Shown: piece by piece, positions 1 to 8,327 of the stretch
Layout of the letters: every line of letters begins with the position of its first letter
Numbering within the stretch: position 1 is the stretch's first letter
Source: Salimicrobium halophilum
GTDB taxonomy: Bacteria; Bacillota; Bacilli; Bacillales; Halobacillaceae
Assembly (NCBI RefSeq): GCF_900100295.1
Contig: NZ_FNEV01000001.1
Location: 496,001 to 560,000, forward strand
Length of the DNA stretch: 64,000 nt
Direction: 5' to 3'
Program-made: the position numbers and the translations under genes
Notes under the pieces: model-generated
What the model saw: the letters and a program-made list of their open reading frames with translations, nothing else
What the model was told of the DNA's origin: nothing
Database searches by the model: none

Positions 1-425
1 CGCTTCACCTGTCGGGTGAATTTCAGAGAGGAGCTTGCTGTCAGTGCCAGTTCATCATCGATGACAGCTACAGCAAGGGAATTGGCTTGCGCAAATAAGT
101 GGTGCCCTCTGGCTATATCATTACGGGAGAAGACGTGTTCATCTTTGATATCCATGATCGAGATCGCTTTCTCATCAAGCACAAGATCGACGACTTCTCC
201 TATGACATCATCGATGGACAAAGCTTTCACCGTCTCCGTCCATTCCTGGTGTGCCACTGATTTGATTCTTTCCCTCACCTCAGGAATCTGAAGTTCCATA
301 CGATCGAGCCGAATCGTCTGTATACTTACGGAAAATTTCTTCGCAAGCTCATCATCTGTCACAAAGGGGGTCGCTTCAATCGTTTCCTGAAGTTCCTTTT
401 GCCTTTGCTGTTTCCCTTTTTTCAT
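1..425 (-). CDS. fapR: FapR, fatty acid and phospholipid synthesis repressor (3' part beyond window)
   Basis: Transcriptional repressor of the fatty acid/phospholipid genes, released from DNA by malonyl-CoA in the known family. The visible ~141 residues start [16 protein letters not shown] and include the N-terminal helix-turn-helix ([21 protein letters not shown], about residues 22-42) followed by the start of the hot-dog effector domain. The gene is cut by the left edge of the window; B. subtilis FapR is about 188 residues. The ATG at 425 is chosen because the N terminus matches the family. It lies downstream of recG as in B. subtilis, where plsX-fabD-fabG-acpP follow. A FapR operator sits just upstream, implying autoregulation. 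Confidence 0.95.
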   Translation of the reverse strand, partial: MKKGKQQRQKELQETIEATPFVTDDELAKKFSVSIQTIRLDRMELQIPEVRERIKSVAHQEWTETVKALSIDDVIGEVVDLVLDEKAISIMDIKDEHVFSRNDIARGHHLFAQANSLAVAVIDDELALTASSSLKFTRQVK

Positions 426-446
426 TCTCTTCTCCACCGTCCATTT

Positions 447-463
447 TTATGACTAGGTACTAA
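447..463 (-). promoter_or_regulatory. FapR operator
   Basis: On the minus strand this reads TTAGTACCTAGTCATAA, very close to the FapR box TTAGTACCTRRTACTAA. It lies about 20 bases upstream of the fapR start. AT-rich hexamers resembling TTGCGT or TTAACA and TATATT or TACTAT lie at about 465-500, so the operator would overlap the transcription start. This fits autoregulation by malonyl-CoA-responsive FapR. Confidence 0.8.
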
Positions 464-506
464 TAGTAATATATAATACTATACTTGTTAACGCAACAGA
501 TGTGAG

Positions 507-2543
507 TTAATCAAGGACCTCTCCAATATTTTCAAGATCATGTCTCAACATGTTCCTTAAAGACCGGAATTCCTCTTTTTCCTCCAACCATCCACTGTCG
601 ATGATTTCAGCCGCATCTTTTCTGGCGGTCTCTAGCGCCCGGTAATCGTGAACCATGTCTGCGACTTTGAATTCAGGAAGTCCACTTTGTTTTCTTCCAA
701 AAAAATCCCCCGGACCCCTGATTTTCAAATCCTCTTCCGATAGTTTGAATCCGTCCGTCGTCTCTGTCATGATCCTCATTCTTTCTTTTCCTGTGTCGCC
801 TTTCGGCTCAGCGAGAAGTATGCAATAACTTTGACGCTCTCCGCGTCCCACCCTTCCTCGAAGCTGGTGAAGCTGCGAGAGTCCGAAACGATCGGCATCA
901 TAGATGACCATCACACTTGCATTGGGAACATCAACACCCACCTCCACGACAGTAGTGGATACAAGAATTTGTGTCCGGTTCTCTGCGAACTCAGTCATGA
1001 TCCCTTCCTTCTCTTCATTCGACAACCTTCCGTGCATAAGTCCAACGGTGACCTCAGGTTCATATACTTCCCGGAGTTGTTCGTAAAGCTCGACAGCATT
1101 CTGAATATCAAGCTTGTCGGATTCTTCGATCAAAGGACAAATAACGTAAGCCTGACCGCCCTGTTGGACCTGTTTACGGATAAACCCGAGAACTCGCTCT
1201 GTCATCTTCCCTTTCACCCAGTAGGTCTCCACTTCTTTACGACCGGAGGGCATTTCATCGATAGAAGAAACGTCCATATCACCGAACGCTGTAATCGCCA
1301 ATGTACGGGGGATCGGAGTAGCCGTCATGAACAACACATCAGGTTTCATCCCTTTGTCACGAAGAGTGCGGCGTTGTTCCACCCCGAACCGGTGCTGTTC
1401 ATCGATGACGACGAACCCGAGTTTCGAGAACCTGACATCTTCCTGTATCAATGCGTGGGTACCGATCAATATATCGATCGTGCCCGTTTCGATCTCTTCG
1501 ATGATTTCCCTTCTCCTGTTTCCTTTAACCGAACCGGTTAAAAGTCGAACGTTCAAGCGACCCCCGAACAATTGCTGTAAAGAAGAAGCATGCTGTTCTG
1601 CAAGTATCTCTGTAGGCACCATAAGAGCTGCCTGCTTCCCGGCCGTAACTGCCCCGTACATACTGATCGCGGCTACTACTGTCTTCCCCGAACCTACGTC
1701 CCCCTGAAGTAGCCGATTCATACGATGGGGCTGTTTCATGTCTTTCAATATTTCTGCCAGAGAACGTTTCTGGGCTTCCGTCAACGAGAAGGGCAGAGAC
1801 GCAACAAACTCCGTAAGGACTCCGTTATCATAATGGAGGGCATTCCCTTCCGTCGCTTCTTTATACCTTTTTCTAAGCAGCTGCATTCGCAACTGAAAAA
1901 GAAGGAGCTCTTCATATGTAAACCTTCTACGGGCATGTTTCAGCAAAATGCGACTCTCCGGAAAATGCATGTCCCGCATCGCCCTATGTCTCTGAGGCAA
2001 CTTGTACATGTCGAGATAACTTTCGGGGAGCACTTCATCCACGTGATCTCCGAATTCTTCGATCGCTTCGCGCATCACTTTTTTCAATGTGGAGAGTTTC
2101 ACATGTTCACTGACGGAATAAACCGGCTGGATAGGTGCGTCGGATTTCGCTTCCCCTTTCTTCAAGTGGGTAGCTGTCAACTGCAGGCGGTGCATGTCCC
2201 ATTTCCCTGTCACCGTGACCGTATCATCCATTTCCAGGCTCTTTTTCAGAAAGGCACGGTTGAACATAACGACCTTGACAGCAAATTCTCCCACTTGCAT
2301 CGTGAAAGTCAGCCTTGATTTTTTCTTGCCATAATAGGCAAGGGAAGGTTGTGTGGCAACCTTCCCTTCGAGTGTCGCTGTTTCCTTATGAACCAATTCC
2401 GTCAGTGGCTTCACTTCAAATTCATCATAACGGAACGGAAAATAAAACAGCAGATCACGTATCGTATAGATTGATAGATCATTCAGATAGGAAGCGAGTC
2501 TTTCCCCCACTCCCTTCACTTGTTGTACCGATTGATCCAGCAC
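507..2543 (-). CDS. recG: ATP-dependent DNA helicase RecG
   Basis: Branch-migrating helicase that remodels stalled forks and Holliday junctions. At 678 residues it has the usual family length. An N-terminal OB-fold wedge domain precedes helicase motifs: Walker A LLQGDVGSGKTVVAA near residue 280, the DEQH box (VVIDEQHRFGVEQRR) near residue 380, motif III FMTATPIPRTLA, and motif VI QLRGRVGRG near 600. It starts with GTG after the Shine-Dalgarno site GTGAGGACCA. It begins 6 bases after the sdaAA stop, so it is probably cotranscribed with sdaAB-sdaAA; fapR follows with its own operator. Confidence 0.97.
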   Translation of the reverse strand: MLDQSVQQVKGVGERLASYLNDLSIYTIRDLLFYFPFRYDEFEVKPLTELVHKETATLEGKVATQPSLAYYGKKKSRLTFTMQVGEFAVKVVMFNRAFLKKSLEMDDTVTVTGKWDMHRLQLTATHLKKGEAKSDAPIQPVYSVSEHVKLSTLKKVMREAIEEFGDHVDEVLPESYLDMYKLPQRHRAMRDMHFPESRILLKHARRRFTYEELLLFQLRMQLLRKRYKEATEGNALHYDNGVLTEFVASLPFSLTEAQKRSLAEILKDMKQPHRMNRLLQGDVGSGKTVVAAISMYGAVTAGKQAALMVPTEILAEQHASSLQQLFGGRLNVRLLTGSVKGNRRREIIEEIETGTIDILIGTHALIQEDVRFSKLGFVVIDEQHRFGVEQRRTLRDKGMKPDVLFMTATPIPRTLAITAFGDMDVSSIDEMPSGRKEVETYWVKGKMTERVLGFIRKQVQQGGQAYVICPLIEESDKLDIQNAVELYEQLREVYEPEVTVGLMHGRLSNEEKEGIMTEFAENRTQILVSTTVVEVGVDVPNASVMVIYDADRFGLSQLHQLRGRVGRGERQSYCILLAEPKGDTGKERMRIMTETTDGFKLSEEDLKIRGPGDFFGRKQSGLPEFKVADMVHDYRALETARKDAAEIIDSGWLEEKEEFRSLRNMLRHDLENIGEVLD

Positions 2544-2549
2544 TGGTCC

Positions 2550-3422
2550 TCACTCTTTTCCATAGATATTCTTCGCTAGCGCTTTTCCTGTAGGGGTAGC
2601 AGCAAGCCCTCCCTCAGCTGTTTCACGAAAAGCTGAAGGCATCCGCTGACCGACTTTGAACATTGCATCGATCACTTCATCACAAGGGATTCTACTTGTT
2701 ACTCCGGCCAGAGCCAGATCCGCTGATACCATTGCCTGGGAAGCACCCATCGCATTTCTTTTGACGCACGGAACTTCCACAAGTCCTGCTACAGGGTCAC
2801 AAATCAATCCTAGCATATTCTTCAAGGTTATTGCCATCGCTTCCGCTGATTGCTCAGGAGTTCCCCCCGCCATTTCGACAATAGCCGCCGAAGCCATACC
2901 GGCAGCGGAACCCACTTCCGCCTGACAACCTCCGGCTGCCCCTGATATAGATGCGTTATTCGCCACTACAAATCCGAACGCACCAGACGTGAACAAATAT
3001 CGAAGCATATCTTCTCTTGTAGGGTTCAGTCTGTTCTTTACAGCAAAAAGCGTGCCCGGTACGCAACCGGCACTTCCTGCCGTTGGCGTAGCACAAATCC
3101 TTCCCATAGCAGCGTTCACTTCATTCGTCGCCACAGCTTTACTGACAGCATCAAGAAGCAGGTCTCCCGATAAAGGGGTCTGTTCCTTCATATACTTCTG
3201 TATCAAAACAGCATCTCCACCGGTCAATCCACTATGCGACTTCACGCCCTGAAGTCCTTCTTCGACCGCCTCTTCCATGACCGCCAGGTTTTGTTCCATG
3301 GTAGCGAAAACTTCGTCGCGAGTAGCCTCTCTCGTTTTCATCTCCTGGCGGATCATCACTTCGGATATGGCGATCCCCTCTTCTTTTGCAATAGCTAACA
3401 ATTCTTCAACATTACGAAACAT
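2550..3422 (-). CDS. sdaAA: L-serine dehydratase, iron-sulfur-dependent, alpha subunit
   Basis: Catalytic subunit that deaminates L-serine to pyruvate and ammonia using a [4Fe-4S] cluster. Conserved Cys-bearing segments are visible: RICATPTAGSAGCVPGT, AAGGCQAEVGSAAGMASAA and GLICDPVAGLVEVPCVKRNA. The start chosen is the ATG giving MFRNVEELL, which has AAGGAG nine bases upstream and matches the B. subtilis N terminus; a longer in-frame TTG lies on top of that ribosome site. Length about 290 residues. It follows the beta subunit gene sdaAB directly and precedes recG. Confidence 0.95.
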   Translation of the reverse strand: MFRNVEELLAIAKEEGIAISEVMIRQEMKTREATRDEVFATMEQNLAVMEEAVEEGLQGVKSHSGLTGGDAVLIQKYMKEQTPLSGDLLLDAVSKAVATNEVNAAMGRICATPTAGSAGCVPGTLFAVKNRLNPTREDMLRYLFTSGAFGFVVANNASISGAAGGCQAEVGSAAGMASAAIVEMAGGTPEQSAEAMAITLKNMLGLICDPVAGLVEVPCVKRNAMGASQAMVSADLALAGVTSRIPCDEVIDAMFKVGQRMPSAFRETAEGGLAATPTGKALAKNIYGKE

Positions 3423-3436
3423 ATTCATTCTCTCCT

Positions 3437-4099
3437 TCAATCCGATATTCTCGCTGCCTGTGTAATATGATCGGCGACTTCGAGTTGTTCCATCACAGTA
3501 TCCGGAATGTTCTGATCCACCTCAATCACCATCATAGCCGCTTCCCCGGCTGCAGTCCTCGAAACTTCCATTCTACCTATATTTATCTTCTCTTTAGCGA
3601 GAATTCCTGTCGCAGAGGCGATCGCTCCATAACGGTCATGATGCAGAAGGACAATCGCCGGATGATTCCCGGAAAGTCGAAGTGGAAACCCGTTCAATTC
3701 TGTGATTTCCACTTTCCCTCCTCCGATTGAAATCCCCGTCAATTCCAGTTGATCCTGCCCGTCTTGCATACGGACTTTCGCTGTATTCGGGTGATCAGCT
3801 CCCGCCTGTTCTTCATGGATACGAACACTGATCCCTTCTTCTTCTGCCTTGATTAGGGATTGTCTGATGCGATCATCGAAGGTATCGTAATCCAGAATAC
3901 CTCCAACGATTGCAACGTCCGTCCCATGCCCTTTATAAGTCGATTTAAAAGAACCGTACAAATATATGTCCACTTGCGAAGGCTGCCTTCCAAACAGATG
4001 CCTTGCAGCTCTTCCGATACGCGCAGCTCCCGCGGTGTGAGAACTCGAAGGCCCGATCATCACCGGTCCTATAATGTCGAATACAGATCTGTATTTCAT
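3437..4099 (-). CDS. sdaAB: L-serine dehydratase, iron-sulfur-dependent, beta subunit
   Basis: Beta subunit of the two-subunit Fe-S L-serine dehydratase. The N-terminal part carries the family signature MIGPSSSHTAGAARIGR (about residues 14-30). The C terminus is an ACT-type regulatory domain (GAIASATGILAKEKINIGRMEV, about residues 150-172). It is 220 residues, as usual. The ATG follows GAGAGGTGGTTAAAA. It is the first gene of the sdaAB-sdaAA-recG unit and is transcribed divergently from the purine permease. A plausible -10 (TAAAAT) lies in the 120-base gap, without an obvious -35. Confidence 0.95.
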   Translation of the reverse strand: MKYRSVFDIIGPVMIGPSSSHTAGAARIGRAARHLFGRQPSQVDIYLYGSFKSTYKGHGTDVAIVGGILDYDTFDDRIRQSLIKAEEEGISVRIHEEQAGADHPNTAKVRMQDGQDQLELTGISIGGGKVEITELNGFPLRLSGNHPAIVLLHHDRYGAIASATGILAKEKINIGRMEVSRTAAGEAAMMVIEVDQNIPDTVMEQLEVADHITQAARISD

Positions 4100-4189
4100 T
4101 TTTAACCACCTCTCATCTTCCCTTATTTTAGCATATACAAGAAAAAATCCCCACTTTCTCTCATTAACGCAGTGCTGTCACAAAAGGAA

Positions 4190-4203
4190 AGGTAGCGCTT
4201 TCA
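4190..4203 (+). promoter_or_regulatory. possible CcpA (cre) site
   Basis: AGGTAGCGCTTTCA matches the CcpA-bound palindrome TGAAAGCGCTTTCA at 11 of 14 positions. It lies between the divergent sdaAB and purine permease genes, so either could be carbon-regulated. One imperfect match is weak evidence. Confidence 0.3.
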
Positions 4204-4306
4204 ATGATTTTATATTTGATTATTGAGAAGCAAGGAAGTAAAATTGAAAGCTGTGGGTTCATTCGTAACCGGGTGGGAGAGGGACAAATTTCATAAGGAG
4301 AACGAG

Positions 4307-5581
4307 ATGCTGAATAAAAACGGACAACAGACCTCTTGGAAACAGGAGCTGATTGCTGGATTTATCGGTTATTTCACGACCGTGTACATCGTCGCCGTCA
4401 ACAGTCAAATTCTCTCCGATGCAGGCTTGCCACTCGAGACAGGCATGGTAGCTACCATTCTTGCCAGTGCACTGGGCTGTTTACTGATCGCTTTGTATGC
4501 TAACGCGCCGATGGTCCTCATACCTGGCATGGGAATCAATGCACTGTTCGCCTATTCTATCGTAGAAGGGAACAATTTCACGTATGAACAGGGGCTGGCC
4601 GTGGTCGTCGTGGCATCCGTGTTTTTTGTCATTACCGCTTTCACTTCTCTCGGTGCATGGTTGAGCCGGGCTTTACCGCTTTCACTCATCCACTCCATCA
4701 CCGTGGGAATCGGGTTTTTCCTGGCGTTGTTGGGTCTTGAAAAAGGCGGAGTCGTCGTAAAAGGAGAACAATCACTAATTGCTCTAGGAGACCCTACATC
4801 ACCTGTTGTGTTGACAAGCCTCGCCACTTTATTCATCGCCATTTTTCTATTTGCGAAAAATGTTCCGGGGAACTTCCTCGTTACACTAGTGGTAGGTACG
4901 ATCATCGCTTCCTTTACAGGAGTCCTGGATGATCCTCAACCAGCTCTTAATTTTGCTGAACAACAGTGGGTGTTCGCTCCTGATTTCTCAGCGATGGTAG
5001 ATTTCGGGTTTTGGATGGCGGTCTTTCCACTCGCCCTTGTCATCATTTTCGAGAACATGGGCCTGATTCACGGGCAGCTTGATATGGTCGGCAATAAGAC
5101 GGATACGAAATTCCATAAGTCTTACCAGGCCACCGCTTTTTCTTCTCTGTCGAGCGGGTTTCTGGGCACTTCTCCAACGGTTTCATCTGCGGAGAGTGCA
5201 GCGGTTATCGCAGCGGGAGGAAAAACGTGGCGCGCCTCCATGACTATGGCTGTATTGTTCATCGCTACGCTATTCGTGATTCCGTGGATCTCCATTGTTC
5301 CATCCACTGCGATCAGTCCTATTCTTATTATCGTAGGTTCTTTGATGGTACAGGAAATCAGACATATTCCTTTCGATGATCTGTCTGAATCCCTTCCTGC
5401 CTTTCTGATGATAGCTATGATTCCGTTCACCTATTCTATTCCAGATGGGATGGCATTCGGATTTATCGCTTATCCTATAGTCAAACTCGCTATGGGCAAA
5501 CAGAAAGAATTGACGGTTCCGATCATATTGATCGCTTTGGCGTTTTTCATTGAATTTTTATTAAGAATCATTTCTACGTAA
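4307..5581 (+). CDS. NCS2-family (AzgA-like) purine permease
   Basis: Membrane permease of the nucleobase-cation symporter 2 family, AzgA branch, which imports guanine, hypoxanthine or adenine in characterised members (PbuG/PbuO type). It has about 424 residues with many hydrophobic segments and the signature stretches PGMGINALFAYSIVEG, GIGFFLALLGLEKGG and FSSLSSGFLGTSPTVSSAES. The start is the ATG with AAGGAGAACGAG upstream; an in-frame extension to 4223 has no homology. It is single-gene, on the opposite strand to its neighbours, and separates sdaAB from fakA, which are adjacent in B. subtilis. I see no purine riboswitch upstream. Its substrate cannot be told from sequence. Confidence 0.88.
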   Translation: MLNKNGQQTSWKQELIAGFIGYFTTVYIVAVNSQILSDAGLPLETGMVATILASALGCLLIALYANAPMVLIPGMGINALFAYSIVEGNNFTYEQGLAVVVVASVFFVITAFTSLGAWLSRALPLSLIHSITVGIGFFLALLGLEKGGVVVKGEQSLIALGDPTSPVVLTSLATLFIAIFLFAKNVPGNFLVTLVVGTIIASFTGVLDDPQPALNFAEQQWVFAPDFSAMVDFGFWMAVFPLALVIIFENMGLIHGQLDMVGNKTDTKFHKSYQATAFSSLSSGFLGTSPTVSSAESAAVIAAGGKTWRASMTMAVLFIATLFVIPWISIVPSTAISPILIIVGSLMVQEIRHIPFDDLSESLPAFLMIAMIPFTYSIPDGMAFGFIAYPIVKLAMGKQKELTVPIILIALAFFIEFLLRIIST

Positions 5582-5586
5582 CTACA

Positions 5587-5613
5587 CCCCCGCTTTCGCA
5601 TGGAAAGCGGGGG
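5587..5613 (+). terminator. Rho-independent terminator of the purine permease
   Basis: An 11-base perfect inverted repeat, CCCCCGCTTTC and GAAAGCGGGGG, with a five-base loop, starts 5 bases after the permease stop and is followed by ATTCTTAT. Confidence 0.85.
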
Positions 5614-5645
5614 ATTCTTATATTCATTTCTCTCCCAAAAAGAAA

Positions 5646-5670
5646 AAGCGCACCATTTCCCGGTACGCTT
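5646..5670 (-). terminator. Rho-independent terminator of the yloU-fakA unit
   Basis: Minus strand AAGCGTACC and GGTGCGCTT pair (one T-G) and are followed by TTTCTTTTT, just past the fakA stop. It isolates fakA from sdaAB, supporting two transcription units. Confidence 0.75.
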
Positions 5671-5676
5671 GTCCTC

Positions 5677-7335
5677 TTACTCTACAGAAAAGATGAAAGA
5701 ATAGATAGGTTGTCCACCTTCATGGATTTCTATTTCCATTTCCTCGAATTCTGCTTCTATATAATCTTTCACTTCTGCAAGCTCTTCTTCCGTCACTTCT
5801 TCCCCGTAAATCACCGTGAGTATCTCATCCTCTTCCTGATCGATCATTTCAGAAAGAAGACCTTTGGCCACATCCAGACGCTCCGGATGTGAAACAGTGA
5901 TATCTCCATCGAAAATCCCCATGAAATGGTCTTTCTCGATGGTCATTCCTTCAAAGGAAGTGTCACGGACGGCATAGGTCACCTGCCCTGTTTTCACATC
6001 TTCCATCATGGAAGTCATCGTCTGCTTATTCTCTTCGAGAGACAGATCCGGAGAGTACCCGAGCATGGCACTCATACCTTGAGGGATCGTCTTGCTCGGG
6101 ACGACAGCCACATGATCTTCTGAAAGGTCAGCGGCCTGTTCGGCTGACATGATAATGTTTTTGTTATTAGGTAAGATAAGGACCTGTTTGGCATGTGCCC
6201 TTTCAATAGCTTTGGAGAGATCCTGGGTAGACGGGTTCATAGTCTGTCCACCTTCAATGACGACAGAAGCCCCCAGGCTTTCGAAAAGCTTCTTAACACC
6301 ATCTCCCATGGCTACGGTTACGATACCGTAATCACTTTTTTCTTTTGCCGGTGATTTCGTTTCACCGACGATAGAGGTATGCTGCTCTCTCATGTTTTCG
6401 ATTTTTATATTTGTAAGTCTTCCATATTGCTGTCCTAGAGAAAGTGCGCGTCCAGGTTCTTCTACGTGAACATGGACTTTGATCAGTTCTTCATCAGAAA
6501 CTACGAGAAGAGAGTCTCCGAACTCACTCAGGTCTTCACGGAATGCCTCTTCGTCGTAGGGGGTTTCCGCTAATTTATCTTCCTCGAATTTCACCATGAA
6601 TTCCGTACAGTAACCATAGTGGATATCGGCGGTTTCCATAAAATCCTGGTTCAATTTATGGTGTTCCGCACTTACCATGTCATCCATGCTCACACTGGTA
6701 TCAGCTTCAGGCGCTTCTTCTCCTTTAAGGTTGGAAAGAAACCCTTCGTAAATGGTCAGAAATCCCTGGCCGCCACTATCAACGACGCCGACCTCTTTCA
6801 ATACCGGTAACAGTTCTGGCGTACGATCCAGTGACTTCTTTGCAGCCTTCACCACACGTTCGAGAAACGGAATGAATTCCGCTTCTTCTTCTGCAGCTTT
6901 CTCCGCTTCTTCACTCGCTTCTCGCGCCACAGTAAGAACGGTTCCTTCCACCGGCTTCATCACAGCTTTATAAGCTGTCTCTACTCCCTGCCTCATAGCA
7001 GCAGCATAGTCTCCGGTAGTAATCGTCTCTTTACTCTCGAGTGACTTGGAAAAACCACGGAATAGCTGGGATAAAATTACTCCCGAATTACCTCGTGCTC
7101 CCATGAGAAGCCCCTTGGCGAGCGCCTTGGCCACATCTCCTGCATGGTTCGAGGTTACGTTTTTCACTTCTTCCTGTCCGGATGTCATCGACAAATTCAT
7201 GTTCGTCCCCGTATCACCATCCGGAACGGGAAATACGTTCAGAGCATCGATCATCTGAGCGTTCTTTGATAAATAACGGGAGCCCTGCAGCACCATGGCT
7301 GCAAATGTCTGCCCATCCAACTCCTGTAAACTCAC
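5677..7335 (-). CDS. fakA: Fatty acid kinase catalytic subunit FakA (YloV)
   Basis: ATP-dependent kinase that phosphorylates fatty acids bound to a FakB (DegV-family) partner, feeding acyl-phosphate to PlsX/PlsY. The N-terminal Dak2/DhaL domain carries VFPVPDGDTGTNMN (about residues 31-44) and GARGNSGVILSQLFRG, the nucleotide/Mg-binding segments. A middle domain (HVHVEEPGRAL) and a C-terminal DegV-like FakA domain (GIVTVAMGDG, LPNNKNI) complete 552 residues, the usual length. It starts with GTG after GGAGGAAGTCAGC. It follows yloU and is near fapR, both tied to lipid metabolism. No FakB gene is in the window. Confidence 0.95.
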   Translation of the reverse strand: MSLQELDGQTFAAMVLQGSRYLSKNAQMIDALNVFPVPDGDTGTNMNLSMTSGQEEVKNVTSNHAGDVAKALAKGLLMGARGNSGVILSQLFRGFSKSLESKETITTGDYAAAMRQGVETAYKAVMKPVEGTVLTVAREASEEAEKAAEEEAEFIPFLERVVKAAKKSLDRTPELLPVLKEVGVVDSGGQGFLTIYEGFLSNLKGEEAPEADTSVSMDDMVSAEHHKLNQDFMETADIHYGYCTEFMVKFEEDKLAETPYDEEAFREDLSEFGDSLLVVSDEELIKVHVHVEEPGRALSLGQQYGRLTNIKIENMREQHTSIVGETKSPAKEKSDYGIVTVAMGDGVKKLFESLGASVVIEGGQTMNPSTQDLSKAIERAHAKQVLILPNNKNIIMSAEQAADLSEDHVAVVPSKTIPQGMSAMLGYSPDLSLEENKQTMTSMMEDVKTGQVTYAVRDTSFEGMTIEKDHFMGIFDGDITVSHPERLDVAKGLLSEMIDQEEDEILTVIYGEEVTEEELAEVKDYIEAEFEEMEIEIHEGGQPIYSFIFSVE

Positions 7336-7366
7336 GCTGACTTCCTCCTTTGCCTTCTACCTCACT

Positions 7367-7732
7367 TTAATCATCACTGGTCACTCGCACACCCTGAATA
7401 TAGATATTTACAGAGTCCACGGTGAGACCTATTGTTTTACTTAATGTATACTTCACTTGAGACTGCACGTTGTGAGCGATCTCTGAAATTTTCGTTCCAT
7501 AACTTACGATAATATACATATCGATGTGGACGTGATCTTCTTCCTGCCTTACAACGACACCCCGGGAGAAATTCTCTTTTTTCAACATTTCCGTCAATCC
7601 ATCCCGAAGCTGATTCTTCGAAGCCATTCCGACAATGCCATAACATTCCACGGCAGCTCCTCCTGCCACAGTGGAGATCACTTCAGTACTGATAGTAATT
7701 TGACCATTTTTCGTATTCATTTCAACGGACAT
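7367..7732 (-). CDS. yloU: Asp23/Gls24 family protein YloU
   Basis: Small Asp23/Gls24-family protein of 121 residues, very similar to B. subtilis YloU through CYGIVGMASKNQLRDGL, ENFSRGVVVRQ and HIDMYIIVSYGTKISE. The biochemical role is not established; family members have been linked to the cell envelope and to alkaline shock. The conserved link to fakA suggests a role near membrane lipids. The start is the ATG after AAAGGAGGATCCGA. It is the first gene of the yloU-fakA unit, with an extended -10 promoter upstream, and is divergent from rpmB. Confidence 0.92.
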   Translation of the reverse strand: MSVEMNTKNGQITISTEVISTVAGGAAVECYGIVGMASKNQLRDGLTEMLKKENFSRGVVVRQEEDHVHIDMYIIVSYGTKISEIAHNVQSQVKYTLSKTIGLTVDSVNIYIQGVRVTSDD

Positions 7733-7768
7733 TCGGATCCTCCTTTAACATGTCTTCCATGCGCTATT

Positions 7769-7777
7769 ATTATAACA
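7769..7777 (-). promoter_or_regulatory. extended -10 promoter of yloU-fakA
   Basis: Minus strand TGTTATAAT is an extended -10 (TGnTATAAT) about 37 bases upstream of the yloU ATG. No good -35 hexamer is evident, as is common for extended -10 promoters. Confidence 0.55.
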
Positions 7778-7919
7778 CAGGACGAACCCCCATCCCCATA
7801 ATACTTTGTAACAATTCCATTGTTCTGTCAAGGGAAAATTCTTGATATAACCGATTGCATTACACATTTTTCTATGATAGAGTAATTAAGTATCTAAATT
7901 GTAATTGGAGGGATTCGAT

Positions 7920-8108
7920 ATGGCACGTCGTTGTGTCGTTTCTGGACGTCAAACCCGCAGCGGGAACAATCGTTCTCACGCTATGAACGCTAATAAACGT
8001 CAATTTAAAGCTAACGTACAAAAAGTCCGTATTCTTGTGGACGGTAAGCCTAAGAAGGTTTACGTATCTGCTCGCGACTTGAAATCAGGCAAAGTTACCC
8101 GCGTGTAA
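7920..8108 (+). CDS. rpmB: 50S ribosomal protein L28
   Basis: Large-subunit ribosomal protein of 62 residues ([20 protein letters not shown]...). The start is the ATG following GGAGGGATTCGAT; a longer in-frame start would add five residues over the ribosome site. Only one cysteine is present (residue 5), so this is the zinc-independent form, unlike paralogues with two CxxC pairs. It is monocistronic on the plus strand with a strong terminator, as in B. subtilis between spoVM and yloU. Promoter candidates are TTGCAT at 7855-7860 with TAGAGT at 7878-7883, or TATGAT at 7873-7878; neither is strong. Confidence 0.97.
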   Translation: MARRCVVSGRQTRSGNNRSHAMNANKRQFKANVQKVRILVDGKPKKVYVSARDLKSGKVTRV

Positions 8109-8112
8109 CTTT

Positions 8113-8146
8113 AAAAAAAGCACCCCATAGAGGGTGCTTTTTTTAA
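8113..8146 (+). terminator. bidirectional terminator between rpmB and spoVM
   Basis: AAAGCACCC and GGGTGCTTT flank a six-base loop, with A-run on the left and T-run on the right. It ends rpmB and can also end the minus-strand thiN-spoVM transcript. Confidence 0.88.
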
Positions 8147-8232
8147 TGATTACCGCTACGAATTCCACCAGCTGACGCTTTTAGAGACCTTCTTTTTCGA
8201 AGCAAGTCCCCCACATCACCAGTGAACATGGT

Positions 8233-8310
8233 TCACTTCCGGAACGTTCCAAGAACAGCCCGTACGAAACCACCTACAAAACGAGGTAATTTAATGGTAT
8301 AAAATTTCAC
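8233..8310 (-). CDS. spoVM: Stage V sporulation protein SpoVM
   Basis: A 25-codon gene easily lost to length cut-offs. The peptide begins MKFYTIKLPRFVGGFVR and ends LGTFRK, matching B. subtilis SpoVM (26 residues, MKFYTIKLPKFLGG...) nearly throughout, including Pro9. SpoVM is an amphipathic helix that recognises the convex forespore outer membrane, anchors SpoIVA and inhibits FtsH during coat assembly. The start is GTG with AGAGGAGGACACG just upstream, stop TGA. It lies 17 bases after thiN and before rpmB, the B. subtilis position. A CATAGTAT motif at 8366-8373 inside thiN resembles a sigma-E -10 but its -35 is unclear. Confidence 0.93.
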   Translation of the reverse strand: MKFYTIKLPRFVGGFVRAVLGTFRK

Positions 8311-8327
8311 ACCGTGTCCTCCTCTGT

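Noticed and set aside
831-1541. 236-codon plus-strand open frame
   Set aside because: Antisense to the helicase domain of recG with no recognisable domain or ribosome site.
4106-4306. Purine riboswitch before the NCS2 permease
   Set aside because: I looked for the conserved loop and three-way-junction sequences and saw none.
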